The translations under genes and the position numbers were made by a program. This document shows, piece after piece, positions 1 through 7,587 of a stretch of 37,183 nucleotides of DNA. The DNA lies in assembly GCA_902799655.1 (NCBI GenBank), contig CADCBH010000024.1:1-37183 (forward strand). Reading direction: 5' to 3'. The number at the start of each line of letters is the position of its first letter. Position 1 is the stretch's first letter. The notes under the pieces were generated by a model. It searched no databases, was not told the origin of the DNA, and saw only the letters and a list, made by a program, of their open reading frames with translations. The stretch is from an uncultured Bacteroidales bacterium. GTDB taxonomy: Bacteria > Bacteroidota > Bacteroidia > Bacteroidales > Bacteroidaceae.

Positions 1-114
1 TTGAAAATTTATTAGTAGAAGCAGAGAGCTCACATGCAGATATCGTTTCTGGAAATTACTGAAGCATCTATCCAGTATCTGATACCGCAATTGTGCATTC
101 TTGTTTGTGGCCAT
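1..114 (-). CDS. N-terminal fragment of a WYL-type transcriptional regulator (cut by window edge)
   Basis: An open frame starts at an ATG (112-114) and runs off the left edge, giving 38 codons. The first 25 residues, beginning MATNKNAQLRYQILDRCF, look like the conserved N-terminus of Bacteroidota helix-turn-helix/WYL regulators. After the RY at residues 24-25 the family normally continues with an acidic E/D-D-L helix, but here it reads into a leucine-rich stretch, so the gene may be frameshifted or truncated. It begins 12 bases after the stop of the kinase-like gene and so is probably co-transcribed with it. WYL proteins are ligand-sensing regulators, often near defence genes. The assignment rests on recalled family resemblance only, and the rest of the gene lies outside the window. 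Confidence 0.45.
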   Translation of the reverse strand, partial: MATNKNAQLRYQILDRCFSNFQKRYLHVSSLLLLINFQ

Positions 115-126
115 ATCTTCAAAGAC

Positions 127-765
127 TCATAACCCTTTTATTTCTGCATCAACCACATACATATCGCCATCTGCATCTACAAGAACGTTGCGAGGGACGA
201 CATCCCAAACGAGGTATGTTCCATTTGAGTATCGGCCTTCGTCATTCTCTTTAGTAAAGCCCAAGGCAGACATATAGGTGTCTATCATAATCTGTGTGGC
301 AGGCTGGGCGTTACAGATGCGCTCTTGCTCCATAACTGGCATCACACTTCGACCATCATAGCCAGCAAACCCTATCAGTTTATAGGCTGTATTAGGGAAT
401 ACTAGATTATGAAGAATGATTTTGTCCAGCAAGTTATGAATACTGCCACTATTTAGCAGGTTGTTCACCTTGAAGATTGTATCTTTAGCTACATAGGTAT
501 CATTCTCGTTACCGCTTGGGCCAGGAGTGCCCAAATCAAACACCTCATCCATAGGAATCCACATTCCTGCAGATTTTGCGTATTGTTCGGCTACGCGTTG
601 CTCTATTTCGAAGCGGCTTCTATCTTCTTGGCCTGTTCGAGGTTGTGCCTCATGTAGTCGGCAAAGTCTTTGGAGCTCATCGGAGATTTCTTTGATTCTT
701 CGATTTTCCGCATCGTACGCTCCATAGCCTCTTTGTGAAACTGATTCAAGAATGTCATTGCTCAT
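127..765 (-). CDS. Small protein-kinase-like protein (polyvalent protein kinase domain type), probable
   Basis: This 212-residue protein has a charged helical N-terminus (about 1-65) followed by a domain that resembles a reduced protein kinase fold. Near the C-terminus the segment WDVVPRNVLVD followed by DADGDMYVVDAEI looks like a catalytic loop (D..N) and a following metal-binding D. Similar small kinase-like ORFs occur in Bacteroidota mobile elements as the so-called polyvalent protein kinase domain. No glycine-rich loop is obvious, so activity is uncertain. The start is the first ATG after a good promoter (782-813), leaving only about 10 bases of leader. A WYL-like regulator start follows 12 bases downstream. 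Its substrate is unknown. A plain hypothetical protein is the fallback. Confidence 0.55.
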   Translation of the reverse strand: MSNDILESVSQRGYGAYDAENRRIKEISDELQRLCRLHEAQPRTGQEDRSRFEIEQRVAEQYAKSAGMWIPMDEVFDLGTPGPSGNENDTYVAKDTIFKVNNLLNSGSIHNLLDKIILHNLVFPNTAYKLIGFAGYDGRSVMPVMEQERICNAQPATQIMIDTYMSALGFTKENDEGRYSNGTYLVWDVVPRNVLVDADGDMYVVDAEIKGL

Positions 766-781
766 AACGTTTTAGTTTCTG

Positions 782-813
782 CAAAGATATAGAATATATT
801 CGTAACTTCCAAA
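782..813 (-). promoter_or_regulatory. Bacteroidota promoter for the kinase-like gene
   Basis: Read on the minus strand, TTTG (810-813) is followed after exactly 20 bases by TATCTTTG (782-789), matching the known Bacteroides -33/-7 consensus TTTG-N19-21-TAnnTTTG. It points at the ATG at 765. Confidence 0.75.
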
Positions 814-857
814 CAATTCGAAGAAAAAAACGAAAAACGAGAACCACTTCTCACCTT

Positions 858-930
858 GCTTTAAGCAAACGGGGCACTTGCTCGAAGCAAGCGACCCACA
901 AGGAAGAAGCAAGCACTTCGCTTGCTTCTT
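858..930. repeat. Cluster of three short inverted repeats with GCTTGC / GCTCGAAGCAA motifs
   Basis: Three hairpin-capable units follow each other: TTGCTTTAAGCAA near 856-868, CTTGCTCGAAGCAAG near 877-892, and an 11-bp stem (AAGAAGCAAGC, 904-914, with its complement at 920-930, loop ACTTC). The last could end transcripts coming from either side, though it lacks a clean U-tract. The same GCTCGAAGCAA core reappears at 22938-23015. The surrounding 766-960 holds no gene. Confidence 0.6.
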
Positions 931-960
931 TCAAATAGGAATAAGGCTTGGACGAAGCTG

Positions 961-1197
961 TTACTTCCTCAACTTCTTGTAAGCCTTCTGTTCGGCTGGT
1001 GTGGCAAGACCGGCCTTGCAACGATATTCGAGGCGTGCCAAACGCATCTGTTCCAGGAAGCGCTCGCTGGTGTGCAGACGGGCATAGGCGGCAGAGGCAG
1101 CCAGGCGACCAGCATCGACATCGCTCTGCCAGTGGGCTCCGACAATGACGCGGCTCTCACCATACATATAGCCACGAGCCAGACTAATAGATGTGCT
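961..1197 (-). pseudogene. 3' remnant of a class A (PAP2-type) acid phosphatase
   Basis: The minus-strand frame ending with TAA at 961-963 encodes SLARGYMYGESRVIVGAH, then WQSDVDAGRLAASAAYARL, which is the C-terminal signature of PhoN-like class A acid phosphatases (the SRxxxxxHxxxD motif). Such enzymes are about 230-270 residues and periplasmic. Here only the last 70-80 codons survive. The frame is closed by a TAA at 1198-1200 and lacks a signal peptide and the upstream KX6RP and PSGH motifs. A consensus promoter (1220-1251) still faces it, as expected if the middle of the gene was deleted. An ATG at 1165-1167 could in principle yield a 68-residue peptide, but it would lack most of the active site. 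Confidence 0.75.
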
Positions 1198-1219
1198 TTA
1201 GTTTGTCGACGTTATGGGG

Positions 1220-1251
1220 CAAAGGTAATAAAAAGAATCGGCATCACCAAA
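1220..1251 (-). promoter_or_regulatory. Orphan promoter facing the acid phosphatase remnant
   Basis: On the minus strand, TTTG (1248-1251) then 20 bases then TACCTTTG (1220-1227). It is a full consensus promoter whose only target is the phosphatase remnant starting about 25 bases later. It lies back to back with the mrp promoter. Confidence 0.7.
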
Positions 1252-1269
1252 TTTTCCTATGTTTTTCTC

Positions 1270-1300
1270 TTTGTAGTTTTGTTTTTTCTTCTTACCTTTG
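1270..1300 (+). promoter_or_regulatory. Promoter for mrp
   Basis: TTTG (1270-1273), a 19-base spacer and TACCTTTG (1293-1300) match the Bacteroides consensus. The predicted start of transcription near 1306 lies just ahead of the ATG at 1323, and it excludes the in-frame ATG at 1191 as the gene start. Confidence 0.75.
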
Positions 1301-1322
1301 CCACGTAAAAAGAAATAAAGTG

Positions 1323-2423
1323 ATGACACTATATCCCAAAATGATTATAGACGCGCTGGCTACGGTGACCTATGCCGGCACGAAAAAGAACCTGGTAGAG
1401 AGTGAGATGGTGGCCGACCAGCCTGCCATCAATGGCAATAAGGTGACGGTAGTACTGGAGTTCCCAAGAGATACCGACCCGTTTCTGAAATCGACCGTCA
1501 AGGCTGCCGAGGCTGCTATCAAATACCACTGCGGACAGGATGTGGAGGTAGAGATCCAGACGGAGTTCAAGTCGAAGCCCCGTCCGGAGGTTGGCAAGCT
1601 GTTGCCCCAGGTGAAGAACGTCATTGCCGTGAGCAGCGGCAAGGGCGGTGTTGGCAAGTCGACCGTATCAGCCAACTTGGCCATCGCACTAGCTCGACTG
1701 GGTTACAAGGTCGGACTGCTCGATACCGACATCTTCGGTCCTTCAATGCCCAAGATGTTCAACGTTGAGGATGCCCGTCCGTATGCCGTCGAGGTAGATG
1801 GTCGCCAGCTGATAGAGCCCATCGAGGCCTATGGCGTGAAGCTGCTGTCGATAGGCTTCTTCGTATCGCCCGACACAGCCACACTCTGGCGAGGCGGTAT
1901 GGCTACTAATGCCTTGAAGCAGCTCATTGCCGATGCCAACTGGGGCGAGCTGGACTACTTCATCCTCGACACACCTCCTGGCACTTCCGACATCCACCTC
2001 ACCCTCCTGCAGACGCTGGCCATCACGGGTGCCGTCATCGTATCGACACCTCAGCAGGTGGCACTGGCCGATGCGCGCAAGGGCATCGACATGTACCGCA
2101 ACGAGAAGGTGAACGTGCCTATCCTCGGACTCATCGAGAATATGGCGTGGTTCACACCTGCCGAACTGCCCGAGAACAAGTATTACATCTTCGGCAAGGA
2201 AGGCTGCAAGCAGCTGGCCCAGGAGATGAACGTGCCCCTGCTGGCACAGATTCCGTTGGTACAAGGCATCTGCGACAGTGGTGACAAGGGCGAGCCTGCT
2301 GCATTGAACAGCGACACCGCTACAGGTCTGGCCTTCATCAATCTGGCACAGGCTGTGGTGACAGTGGTGAACAAGCGCAACCGCGAGCAGGCACCCACCA
2401 AGATTGTGGGAGTTAAGAGTTAA
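1323..2423 (+). CDS. apbC: Mrp/ApbC iron-sulfur cluster carrier ATPase
   Basis: This 366-residue P-loop NTPase belongs to the Mrp/Nbp35 family, which carries and transfers iron-sulfur clusters in the cytoplasm. An N-terminal MIP18/DUF59-like domain (about 5-85) is followed by a deviant Walker A, GKGGVGKST, at 106-114, and DTDIFGPSMPKMF, the usual Mrp switch region. The C-terminal CxxC that binds a cluster in most ApbC proteins is absent: after IENMAWFTP the chain reads PAELPENKYYIFGKEG, with only one cysteine close by. The ATG at 1323 was chosen because the promoter lies at 1270-1300; the frame is open further upstream but would start before the promoter. The last codons and the stop are made of the 7-bp repeat that fills the following gap. 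Confidence 0.9.
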   Translation: MTLYPKMIIDALATVTYAGTKKNLVESEMVADQPAINGNKVTVVLEFPRDTDPFLKSTVKAAEAAIKYHCGQDVEVEIQTEFKSKPRPEVGKLLPQVKNVIAVSSGKGGVGKSTVSANLAIALARLGYKVGLLDTDIFGPSMPKMFNVEDARPYAVEVDGRQLIEPIEAYGVKLLSIGFFVSPDTATLWRGGMATNALKQLIADANWGELDYFILDTPPGTSDIHLTLLQTLAITGAVIVSTPQQVALADARKGIDMYRNEKVNVPILGLIENMAWFTPAELPENKYYIFGKEGCKQLAQEMNVPLLAQIPLVQGICDSGDKGEPAALNSDTATGLAFINLAQAVVTVVNKRNREQAPTKIVGVKS

Positions 2424-2561
2424 AAGTTAAGAATTAAGAGTTAAGAATTAAGAGTTGTTGCCTATGGCAATTAAGAATTTAGAGTTAAGAATTAAGAATT
2501 AAGAGTTGTTGCCTATGGCAATTAAGAATTAAGAATTAAGAGTTAAGAATTAAGAATTAAA
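2411..2561. repeat. 7-bp tandem repeat array with two identical hairpin inserts
   Basis: From the last codons of mrp to three bases before the GH28 ATG, the sequence is almost wholly heptads of the form ARTTAAG: six copies (2411-2452), four (2476-2503) and five (2527-2561), with few changes. Two identical 23-bp units interrupt them (2453-2475 and 2504-2526), each containing the hairpin TTGCCTATGGCAA. There is no TAnnTTTG promoter in the gap, so the GH28 gene is either read through from mrp or uses an atypical signal. The function is unknown. Confidence 0.9.
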
Positions 2562-2564
2562 GAT

Positions 2565-3980
2565 ATGAACAAACTACTTACAACTACAGCAGTACTGCTA
2601 ATGGCACTTACTGCACACGCACAAGACTACTCTAAGTATTACCAGAATCTGCCTACTAAGGTGGCACAGGTCACACGCCCTCAGTTCCCTGCCAATACCG
2701 TCAGCATCACGGAGGTTGGTGGTGTGGGCGACGGACTGACACTGAACACGGAGGCCTTTGAGAACGGCATCAAGAAACTGCAGAAGCAGGGCGGCGGACG
2801 CCTGAATGTGCCAGAAGGCATCTGGCTGACAGGTCCTATACAGCTGAAAGACAACATCGAGCTGCATCTGGAGCGTAACGCCATCATCCTGATGTCGCCT
2901 GACAAGTCGCTCTTCGTCAATCCCAAGTCAGCCACGAAATGCTTCGCTGGCATTCGCGCCTCGAAACGTAAGAACATCGCCATCACGGGTGAAGGCATCA
3001 TTGATGGCAACGGTGCACACTGGCGCCCCGTGAAGCGCAACAAGGTGAGCGATGTAGAATGGAACAAATATAAGAAAGTCATCGGTGGTGTAGAGAAGGA
3101 CGGCGGCAAACTCTGGTATCCTTTCAATGCCTTAGCTGGCTATCCCAACATTGCCGACACGCCAGAGAAGCAGGAGAAGATGCGCAACGACCTGGTACGC
3201 TTCGAGAGTTGTGAGAATGTGCTCGTAGAAGGTGTCACCATCCAGAATGCGCCCAAGTTCCACCTGCATCCCTGCTACTCGAAGAATGTCATCATCGACG
3301 GTGTCACGGTACGCTGTCCATGGAACGCCCAGAACGGTGATGCCATCGACTTCAGTGACGTGAATGTAGGCCTCATCGTCAACAGCATCGTGGATGCCGG
3401 AGACGACGGTCTCTGCATGAAGAGCGGCAACAACAAGCCCGACGCTCCTGCCAACGGCTGTGCCGACATCCTTATCCAAGACAATACTGTATTCCATGCC
3501 CATGGCGGTTTCGTGCTGGGCAGTGAGACCATTCAGGGCATGAACCGCATCGTGGTGCGCAACTGCCGTTTCAGTGGTACCGATACTGGTCTGCGCTTCA
3601 AGAGCGGTCTGGGACGTGGTGGCAAGACCAGTCAGATGTACATCCAGAACATCGTGATGAACGACATCAAGGACGAGGCCATCGTCTTCCAGTGCGACTA
3701 TCTGGACCGTCCCGCAGGCAGCGATCCCAATGCCATACCGACCTTTACTGACGAGCAGAAGAAGGTGGCACCTTACTTCCAGGACATCCACATCAGTGAG
3801 GTGGTATGCTACGGAGCAGGCACTGCCATCAAGGCTGGTGGTATTCTCGGTCTCAACAACGTTAAAGACATTGAGATCAGCAACAGCACCCTCATGTACT
3901 ACGCGAAAGACCAGCAGATTGACGAGAAGACGGCCCAGCTGACGCTCACCAACGTGAAGCTGGTGCCTGAGAAGAAATAA
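2565..3980 (+). CDS. Glycoside hydrolase family 28 (polygalacturonase-type pectinase), secreted
   Basis: This 471-residue protein has a signal peptide (about 1-19, ending AHAQ) and a right-handed beta-helix of the GH28 family, which hydrolyses alpha-1,4-galacturonosyl links in pectin. The four family motifs are visible: NGD (257-259, in place of NTD), the catalytic DD (280-281, DAGDDG), HG (313-314) and RFK (344-346, in place of RIK). Near the N-terminus VGGVGDGLTLNTEAF is the usual start of the helix. It is likely periplasmic or outer-membrane facing. Exo- or endo-action cannot be told from sequence alone. It starts right after the heptad repeat and is followed 45 bases later by a secreted protein of unknown function. 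Confidence 0.88.
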   Translation: MNKLLTTTAVLLMALTAHAQDYSKYYQNLPTKVAQVTRPQFPANTVSITEVGGVGDGLTLNTEAFENGIKKLQKQGGGRLNVPEGIWLTGPIQLKDNIELHLERNAIILMSPDKSLFVNPKSATKCFAGIRASKRKNIAITGEGIIDGNGAHWRPVKRNKVSDVEWNKYKKVIGGVEKDGGKLWYPFNALAGYPNIADTPEKQEKMRNDLVRFESCENVLVEGVTIQNAPKFHLHPCYSKNVIIDGVTVRCPWNAQNGDAIDFSDVNVGLIVNSIVDAGDDGLCMKSGNNKPDAPANGCADILIQDNTVFHAHGGFVLGSETIQGMNRIVVRNCRFSGTDTGLRFKSGLGRGGKTSQMYIQNIVMNDIKDEAIVFQCDYLDRPAGSDPNAIPTFTDEQKKVAPYFQDIHISEVVCYGAGTAIKAGGILGLNNVKDIEISNSTLMYYAKDQQIDEKTAQLTLTNVKLVPEKK

Positions 3981-4025
3981 TAGCAAACCAATTATTCTAA
4001 CATCACAATAATCAACTATCAAACG

Positions 4026-4922
4026 ATGAAAAAAGTATTGATGCTCAGCATGGTGCTTCTGTCAGCCCTCGTTGCACAGGCACAGCTGAAGGTATTCCCC
4101 ACCCTCAAAAAGGGGTTTGCAAAAACGTATGTGACAACCAACACTTTCGACATCCCCATGCAGGGCACTGTCGTACTGACTGACGAAACGACCTATACCG
4201 TTTCAGAGACTACTGCTGACGGGTATGTCATCGACATGCTGACCACGACCATCACCAGCGATATCCCCGAAGGCAGCATCGCAGGACAGATTCTGGCAGC
4301 CAGCATGGAGATAGCGAAGGGTATCACCATCAAGCTCAGCACAGACAAGAACGGTACAATCACCGCTATCAAGAATTATGCAGAGGTGCAGAAGACTCTC
4401 GACACACGTTGCGACGAGATGGTCGAAAAACTCAACAAACTGATTCCTCAACTGAGCACCGTATTCAACAAGGAGGCGCTGAAACAGCAGCTCATGGAGA
4501 ATCTGGCAGAGCTGAGGTTGCTGGCAAGCATCAAGAACGACCACGGTCCATTGAGCCTCTTTGGCAAGACCATCATGACAGGAGCCCAGGAGACATTCGT
4601 CAACCAGCAGGGTCTGCAGTTGAAGCGCATGTACTTTGTCAGCGGCAAGAACGTAACGACCAGCGAGAGCCTCGACATGAACAAGGAGGACATCAAGAAG
4701 CTCATCATCGCACAGATTGAGAAGGTGGCTCCTGCACAGGCGGACATGATCAAAGAGAACATCGACCAGCTGATGGAGAGCGGTATGCTGAAGATGGATG
4801 TCAAGTCCACCGCCACCTACGAGTTCGATGACAACTGCTGGGTAAAGGCCATCCAAAGCGAGGCCACCACAGAGACTGCCGGTCAGGCGACCACGACAAA
4901 GTCAAAAGTCGTTTGCAAGTAA
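4026..4922 (+). CDS. Secreted protein of unknown function
   Basis: This 298-residue protein has a clear signal peptide (MKKVLMLSMVLLSALVAQAQ, cleavage near 20). The mature part begins with short beta strands rich in Thr and Val, then a helical middle (about 120-160 and 220-250, rich in Lys, Glu and Leu), and ends TTTKSKVVCK. I see no catalytic motif and do not recognise the family; the overall look is of a Bacteroidota periplasmic protein. It lies 45 bases after the GH28 gene in the same direction and may be co-transcribed. Its stop codon (4920-4922) directly abuts the stop codon of lpdA on the other strand, leaving no space for a terminator between them. Confidence 0.75.
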   Translation: MKKVLMLSMVLLSALVAQAQLKVFPTLKKGFAKTYVTTNTFDIPMQGTVVLTDETTYTVSETTADGYVIDMLTTTITSDIPEGSIAGQILAASMEIAKGITIKLSTDKNGTITAIKNYAEVQKTLDTRCDEMVEKLNKLIPQLSTVFNKEALKQQLMENLAELRLLASIKNDHGPLSLFGKTIMTGAQETFVNQQGLQLKRMYFVSGKNVTTSESLDMNKEDIKKLIIAQIEKVAPAQADMIKENIDQLMESGMLKMDVKSTATYEFDDNCWVKAIQSEATTETAGQATTTKSKVVCK

Positions 4923-6161
4923 CTACTGCTCGACAGCTGTGTGCAGAATCTCACCTAAGGTGGGATGGATATGCACCATATCGCGCAGTTGGGCAACGGT
5001 GGTGTCACGACACATCAGCACGCTGACTTCCTGAACGATGTCGGCAGCATGAGCGCCATAGGCGTGACAACCCAAGATAAGGCCACCCTCCTGTCCCTCT
5101 GAAGAAGGGGTGACAAAGAGTTTAAGCATGCCCTCGCCCTCACTCATGGCGAGGGCTTTTCCATTGGCTCGCCAGAAGGCCTTCTTGCATTCGTAGGCAA
5201 TGCTCTGCTCTTTCAGCTGGTCTTCCGTAGGTCCTACACAGGCAGCCTCGGGGTCGGTAAAGATGGCAGCAGGCATGATGTCGAAACGGATGGCATCTTG
5301 TTTACCGAGAATATGGTTGACAGCATGTACCGCCTGCATCTCGGCAGCATGAGCAAGCATCTGTCGACCATTGACATCGCCAATGGCGTAGATACCCTTT
5401 ACGCTGGTCTCAAAGTGTTCGTTGACGACAATGCCCTTACGCTCGTCATACTCAAAACCAGCATTGGCAAAATCGGGCTGTATGCGCGGCTTGCGGCCCG
5501 TAGCCATCAGGATGACGTCGGCATCGATATCCGCAATATTCTCTACAGCAGTCTTCATCTTAAAGGTGATGCCCCGCTTCTCGAGCGTCTTGCGCAAGCG
5601 TTTGGCAATATCACTATCCAAAGCTGGCAGGCACTCCTTCAGATACTCCGTCACAGTCACCTCAGAACCGAAACGATGGAACACGGAGGCGAATTCCATA
5701 CCAATCACACCAGCACCAATGATAGCCAGACGTTTGGGAAGGGTATCAAGGTTCAGCAAGCCCGTTGAATCTACCACACGAGGATCGTCAACGCCCTTGA
5801 TAGGCAACCACTTGGTCTCTGAGCCCGTGGCGATGAGGATATAAGGGGCGGTATAGCCGTTGACGCTATGAGCATCCACAAAAGAAGCTTTTTCTCGGAC
5901 GAGGGTGATATTGGGATGCGAGAGGATGCCTTCTACCCCACTCCGCAACTGGGAGACAACGGTAGCCATACGCTCGCGGGCCTCAGCAAAGGTAGCACTG
6001 TGGACATAGGTCTTCGTAGGGATACAGCCAACATTCAGACAGGTGCCTCCCACCTCAGCATCCTCGAAGATGACGACTTTCAGGCCTTGCTTGGCAGCAT
6101 ATTCAGCGGCGCGGTAACCGCCAGGCCCCGCGCCGATGATAATGAGATCAGTTGTTGTCAT
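4923..6161 (-). CDS. lpdA: Dihydrolipoyl dehydrogenase (glycine cleavage L-protein)
   Basis: This FAD/NAD flavoprotein reoxidises the dihydrolipoyl group of GcvH. The FAD motif GAGPGG is at 10-15, the redox disulfide GGTCLNVGCIPTK has C41 and C46, the NAD motif GAGVIG is at 149-154, and the C-terminal HPTLGE supplies the catalytic H399/E404 pair used across the dimer. At 412 residues it is shorter than the usual 450-475; the shortening lies mainly between the disulfide and the NAD domain. It overlaps the end of gcvPB by 14 bases and is the last gene of the glycine cleavage operon, so it most likely serves that system, though it could also serve 2-oxoacid dehydrogenases. Confidence 0.93.
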   Translation of the reverse strand: MTTTDLIIIGAGPGGYRAAEYAAKQGLKVVIFEDAEVGGTCLNVGCIPTKTYVHSATFAEARERMATVVSQLRSGVEGILSHPNITLVREKASFVDAHSVNGYTAPYILIATGSETKWLPIKGVDDPRVVDSTGLLNLDTLPKRLAIIGAGVIGMEFASVFHRFGSEVTVTEYLKECLPALDSDIAKRLRKTLEKRGITFKMKTAVENIADIDADVILMATGRKPRIQPDFANAGFEYDERKGIVVNEHFETSVKGIYAIGDVNGRQMLAHAAEMQAVHAVNHILGKQDAIRFDIMPAAIFTDPEAACVGPTEDQLKEQSIAYECKKAFWRANGKALAMSEGEGMLKLFVTPSSEGQEGGLILGCHAYGAHAADIVQEVSVLMCRDTTVAQLRDMVHIHPTLGEILHTAVEQ

Positions 6162-7587
6162 TGAGCATTTGTTTATAAGTAGGCGTGGTATGCGGTGCCG
6201 ACTTCACCATTTCCGGATCGGTCTTAGCCTCCTCGGCAATCTTACGCATCACAGCGATGAAACCATCAAGCGTTTCCTTACTCTCATTCTCCGTAGGTTC
6301 AATCATCAGTGACTCATGGAACAGCAACGGGAAATAAATCGTAGGCGCATGATAGCCATAGTCGAGCAGACGCTTGGCCACATCCATCGTGGTGACACCA
6401 GTGGACTTATCCTTCAAACCGTCGAAGACGAACTCATGCTTGCAAAGTCCCTCAATAGGTAATTCATAGACATCCTTCAGCGATTCCTTGATGTAGTTGG
6501 CATTGAGCGTAGCCAACGGGCCTACCATCTTCATCTGCTCGCGACCCAGCGAGAGGATATAGACATAGGCTTTCACCATCACGGTAAAGTTGCCGAAAAA
6601 TGAACCGATGCTGCCCAGCGACTGTCCATCATCGCCAGTATTCACTTCGAAACCGTTGTCGGTCTTGATGACACGTGGCGTCGGTAGGAAAGGTTCCAGT
6701 CCTTTGCGGACACCAACGGGACCACTACCCGGTCCACCTCCACCATGAGGCGTCGAGAACGTCTTATGCAGGTTGATATGCATCACATCGAAGCCCATAT
6801 CGCCTGGGCGACAGGCTCCCAGCATAGGATTCAGGTTGGCACCATCGTAATACATCAGCGCACCAGCCTCATGGACCATCTTTGTAATCTCAGGAATGGC
6901 ATGTTCAAAGATGCCCAGCGTATTGGGATTAGTCATCATCATAGCAGCGATACTTGGACCTTCTTGTTCGATGAGTCTTTGAAGGTCTTCTATATCAACC
7001 TGGCCATTTGACTTGGATTTCACCTCAACAATCTCCAGTCCACAGACAGCAGCAGAAGCTGGATTGGTGCCATGTGCCGAATCGGGGATGATAACCTTGG
7101 TACGCTGATGGTCACCACGGCTCTGGTGATAGGCGCGAATCACCATCAGTCCTGTCAGCTCGCCATGTGCGCCAGCACAAGGGTTCAGCGTAAATTCACT
7201 GAGTCCCGTCAATTCGGACAACAGTTCCTGCAAGCTATGATAGAGCCACAATGCCTGCTGGCAGGTCTCGACGGGTTGCAGGGGATGCAACCCTGTAAAG
7301 CTCTTCAAGGCGGCAATTTCCTCGTTGATGACGGGGTTATACTTCATTGTACACGATCCCAAAGGATAGAAGCCGTCGTTGACGCCAAAGTTATTATGAC
7401 TGAGGTTGGTATAGTGGCGTACGACAGTCAGTTCATCACACTCAGGCAACTGCGCCTCCTGCTCGCGTCGCAGTGAAGCAGGGATCTCGTCGGTAGTATG
7501 CCGATAGGGATTCTTGGGCAAGGAGTAGCCCTTGCGTCCTGTCTTTGACAATTCGAAGATCAGGTTTCCATACAACTGATTATTCAT
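6148..7587 (-). CDS. gcvPB: Glycine dehydrogenase (decarboxylating) subunit 2, P-protein
   Basis: This 479-residue subunit corresponds to the C-terminal half of a single-chain P-protein and carries the pyridoxal phosphate. The PLP lysine is K275 in NLHKTFSTPHGGGGPG, a hallmark of the family. With GcvPA it decarboxylates glycine and passes the aminomethyl group to lipoyl-GcvH. The reading frame overlaps the gcvPA stop by 4 bases (ATGA) upstream and lpdA by 14 bases downstream, indicating translational coupling. Confidence 0.95.
   Translation of the reverse strand: MNNQLYGNLIFELSKTGRKGYSLPKNPYRHTTDEIPASLRREQEAQLPECDELTVVRHYTNLSHNNFGVNDGFYPLGSCTMKYNPVINEEIAALKSFTGLHPLQPVETCQQALWLYHSLQELLSELTGLSEFTLNPCAGAHGELTGLMVIRAYHQSRGDHQRTKVIIPDSAHGTNPASAAVCGLEIVEVKSKSNGQVDIEDLQRLIEQEGPSIAAMMMTNPNTLGIFEHAIPEITKMVHEAGALMYYDGANLNPMLGACRPGDMGFDVMHINLHKTFSTPHGGGGPGSGPVGVRKGLEPFLPTPRVIKTDNGFEVNTGDDGQSLGSIGSFFGNFTVMVKAYVYILSLGREQMKMVGPLATLNANYIKESLKDVYELPIEGLCKHEFVFDGLKDKSTGVTTMDVAKRLLDYGYHAPTIYFPLLFHESLMIEPTENESKETLDGFIAVMRKIAEEAKTDPEMVKSAPHTTPTYKQMLNDNN

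Noticed and set aside
922-1308. Plus-strand ORF of 128 codons across the phosphatase remnant
   Set aside because: It is the mirror of the remnant on the other strand, has no promoter or recognisable domain, and runs into the mrp promoter.
1191-1322. Longer N-terminus for Mrp from an upstream ATG
   Set aside because: The extension lies upstream of and across the promoter and has no resemblance to the family.
2411-2561. CRISPR array
   Set aside because: Seven-base units without spacers; it is a simple tandem array.
3132-4022. Long minus-strand ORF (296 codons) opposite the GH28 gene
   Set aside because: It is a mirror of a well-supported GH28 gene in a codon-biased region and shows no domain or signal.
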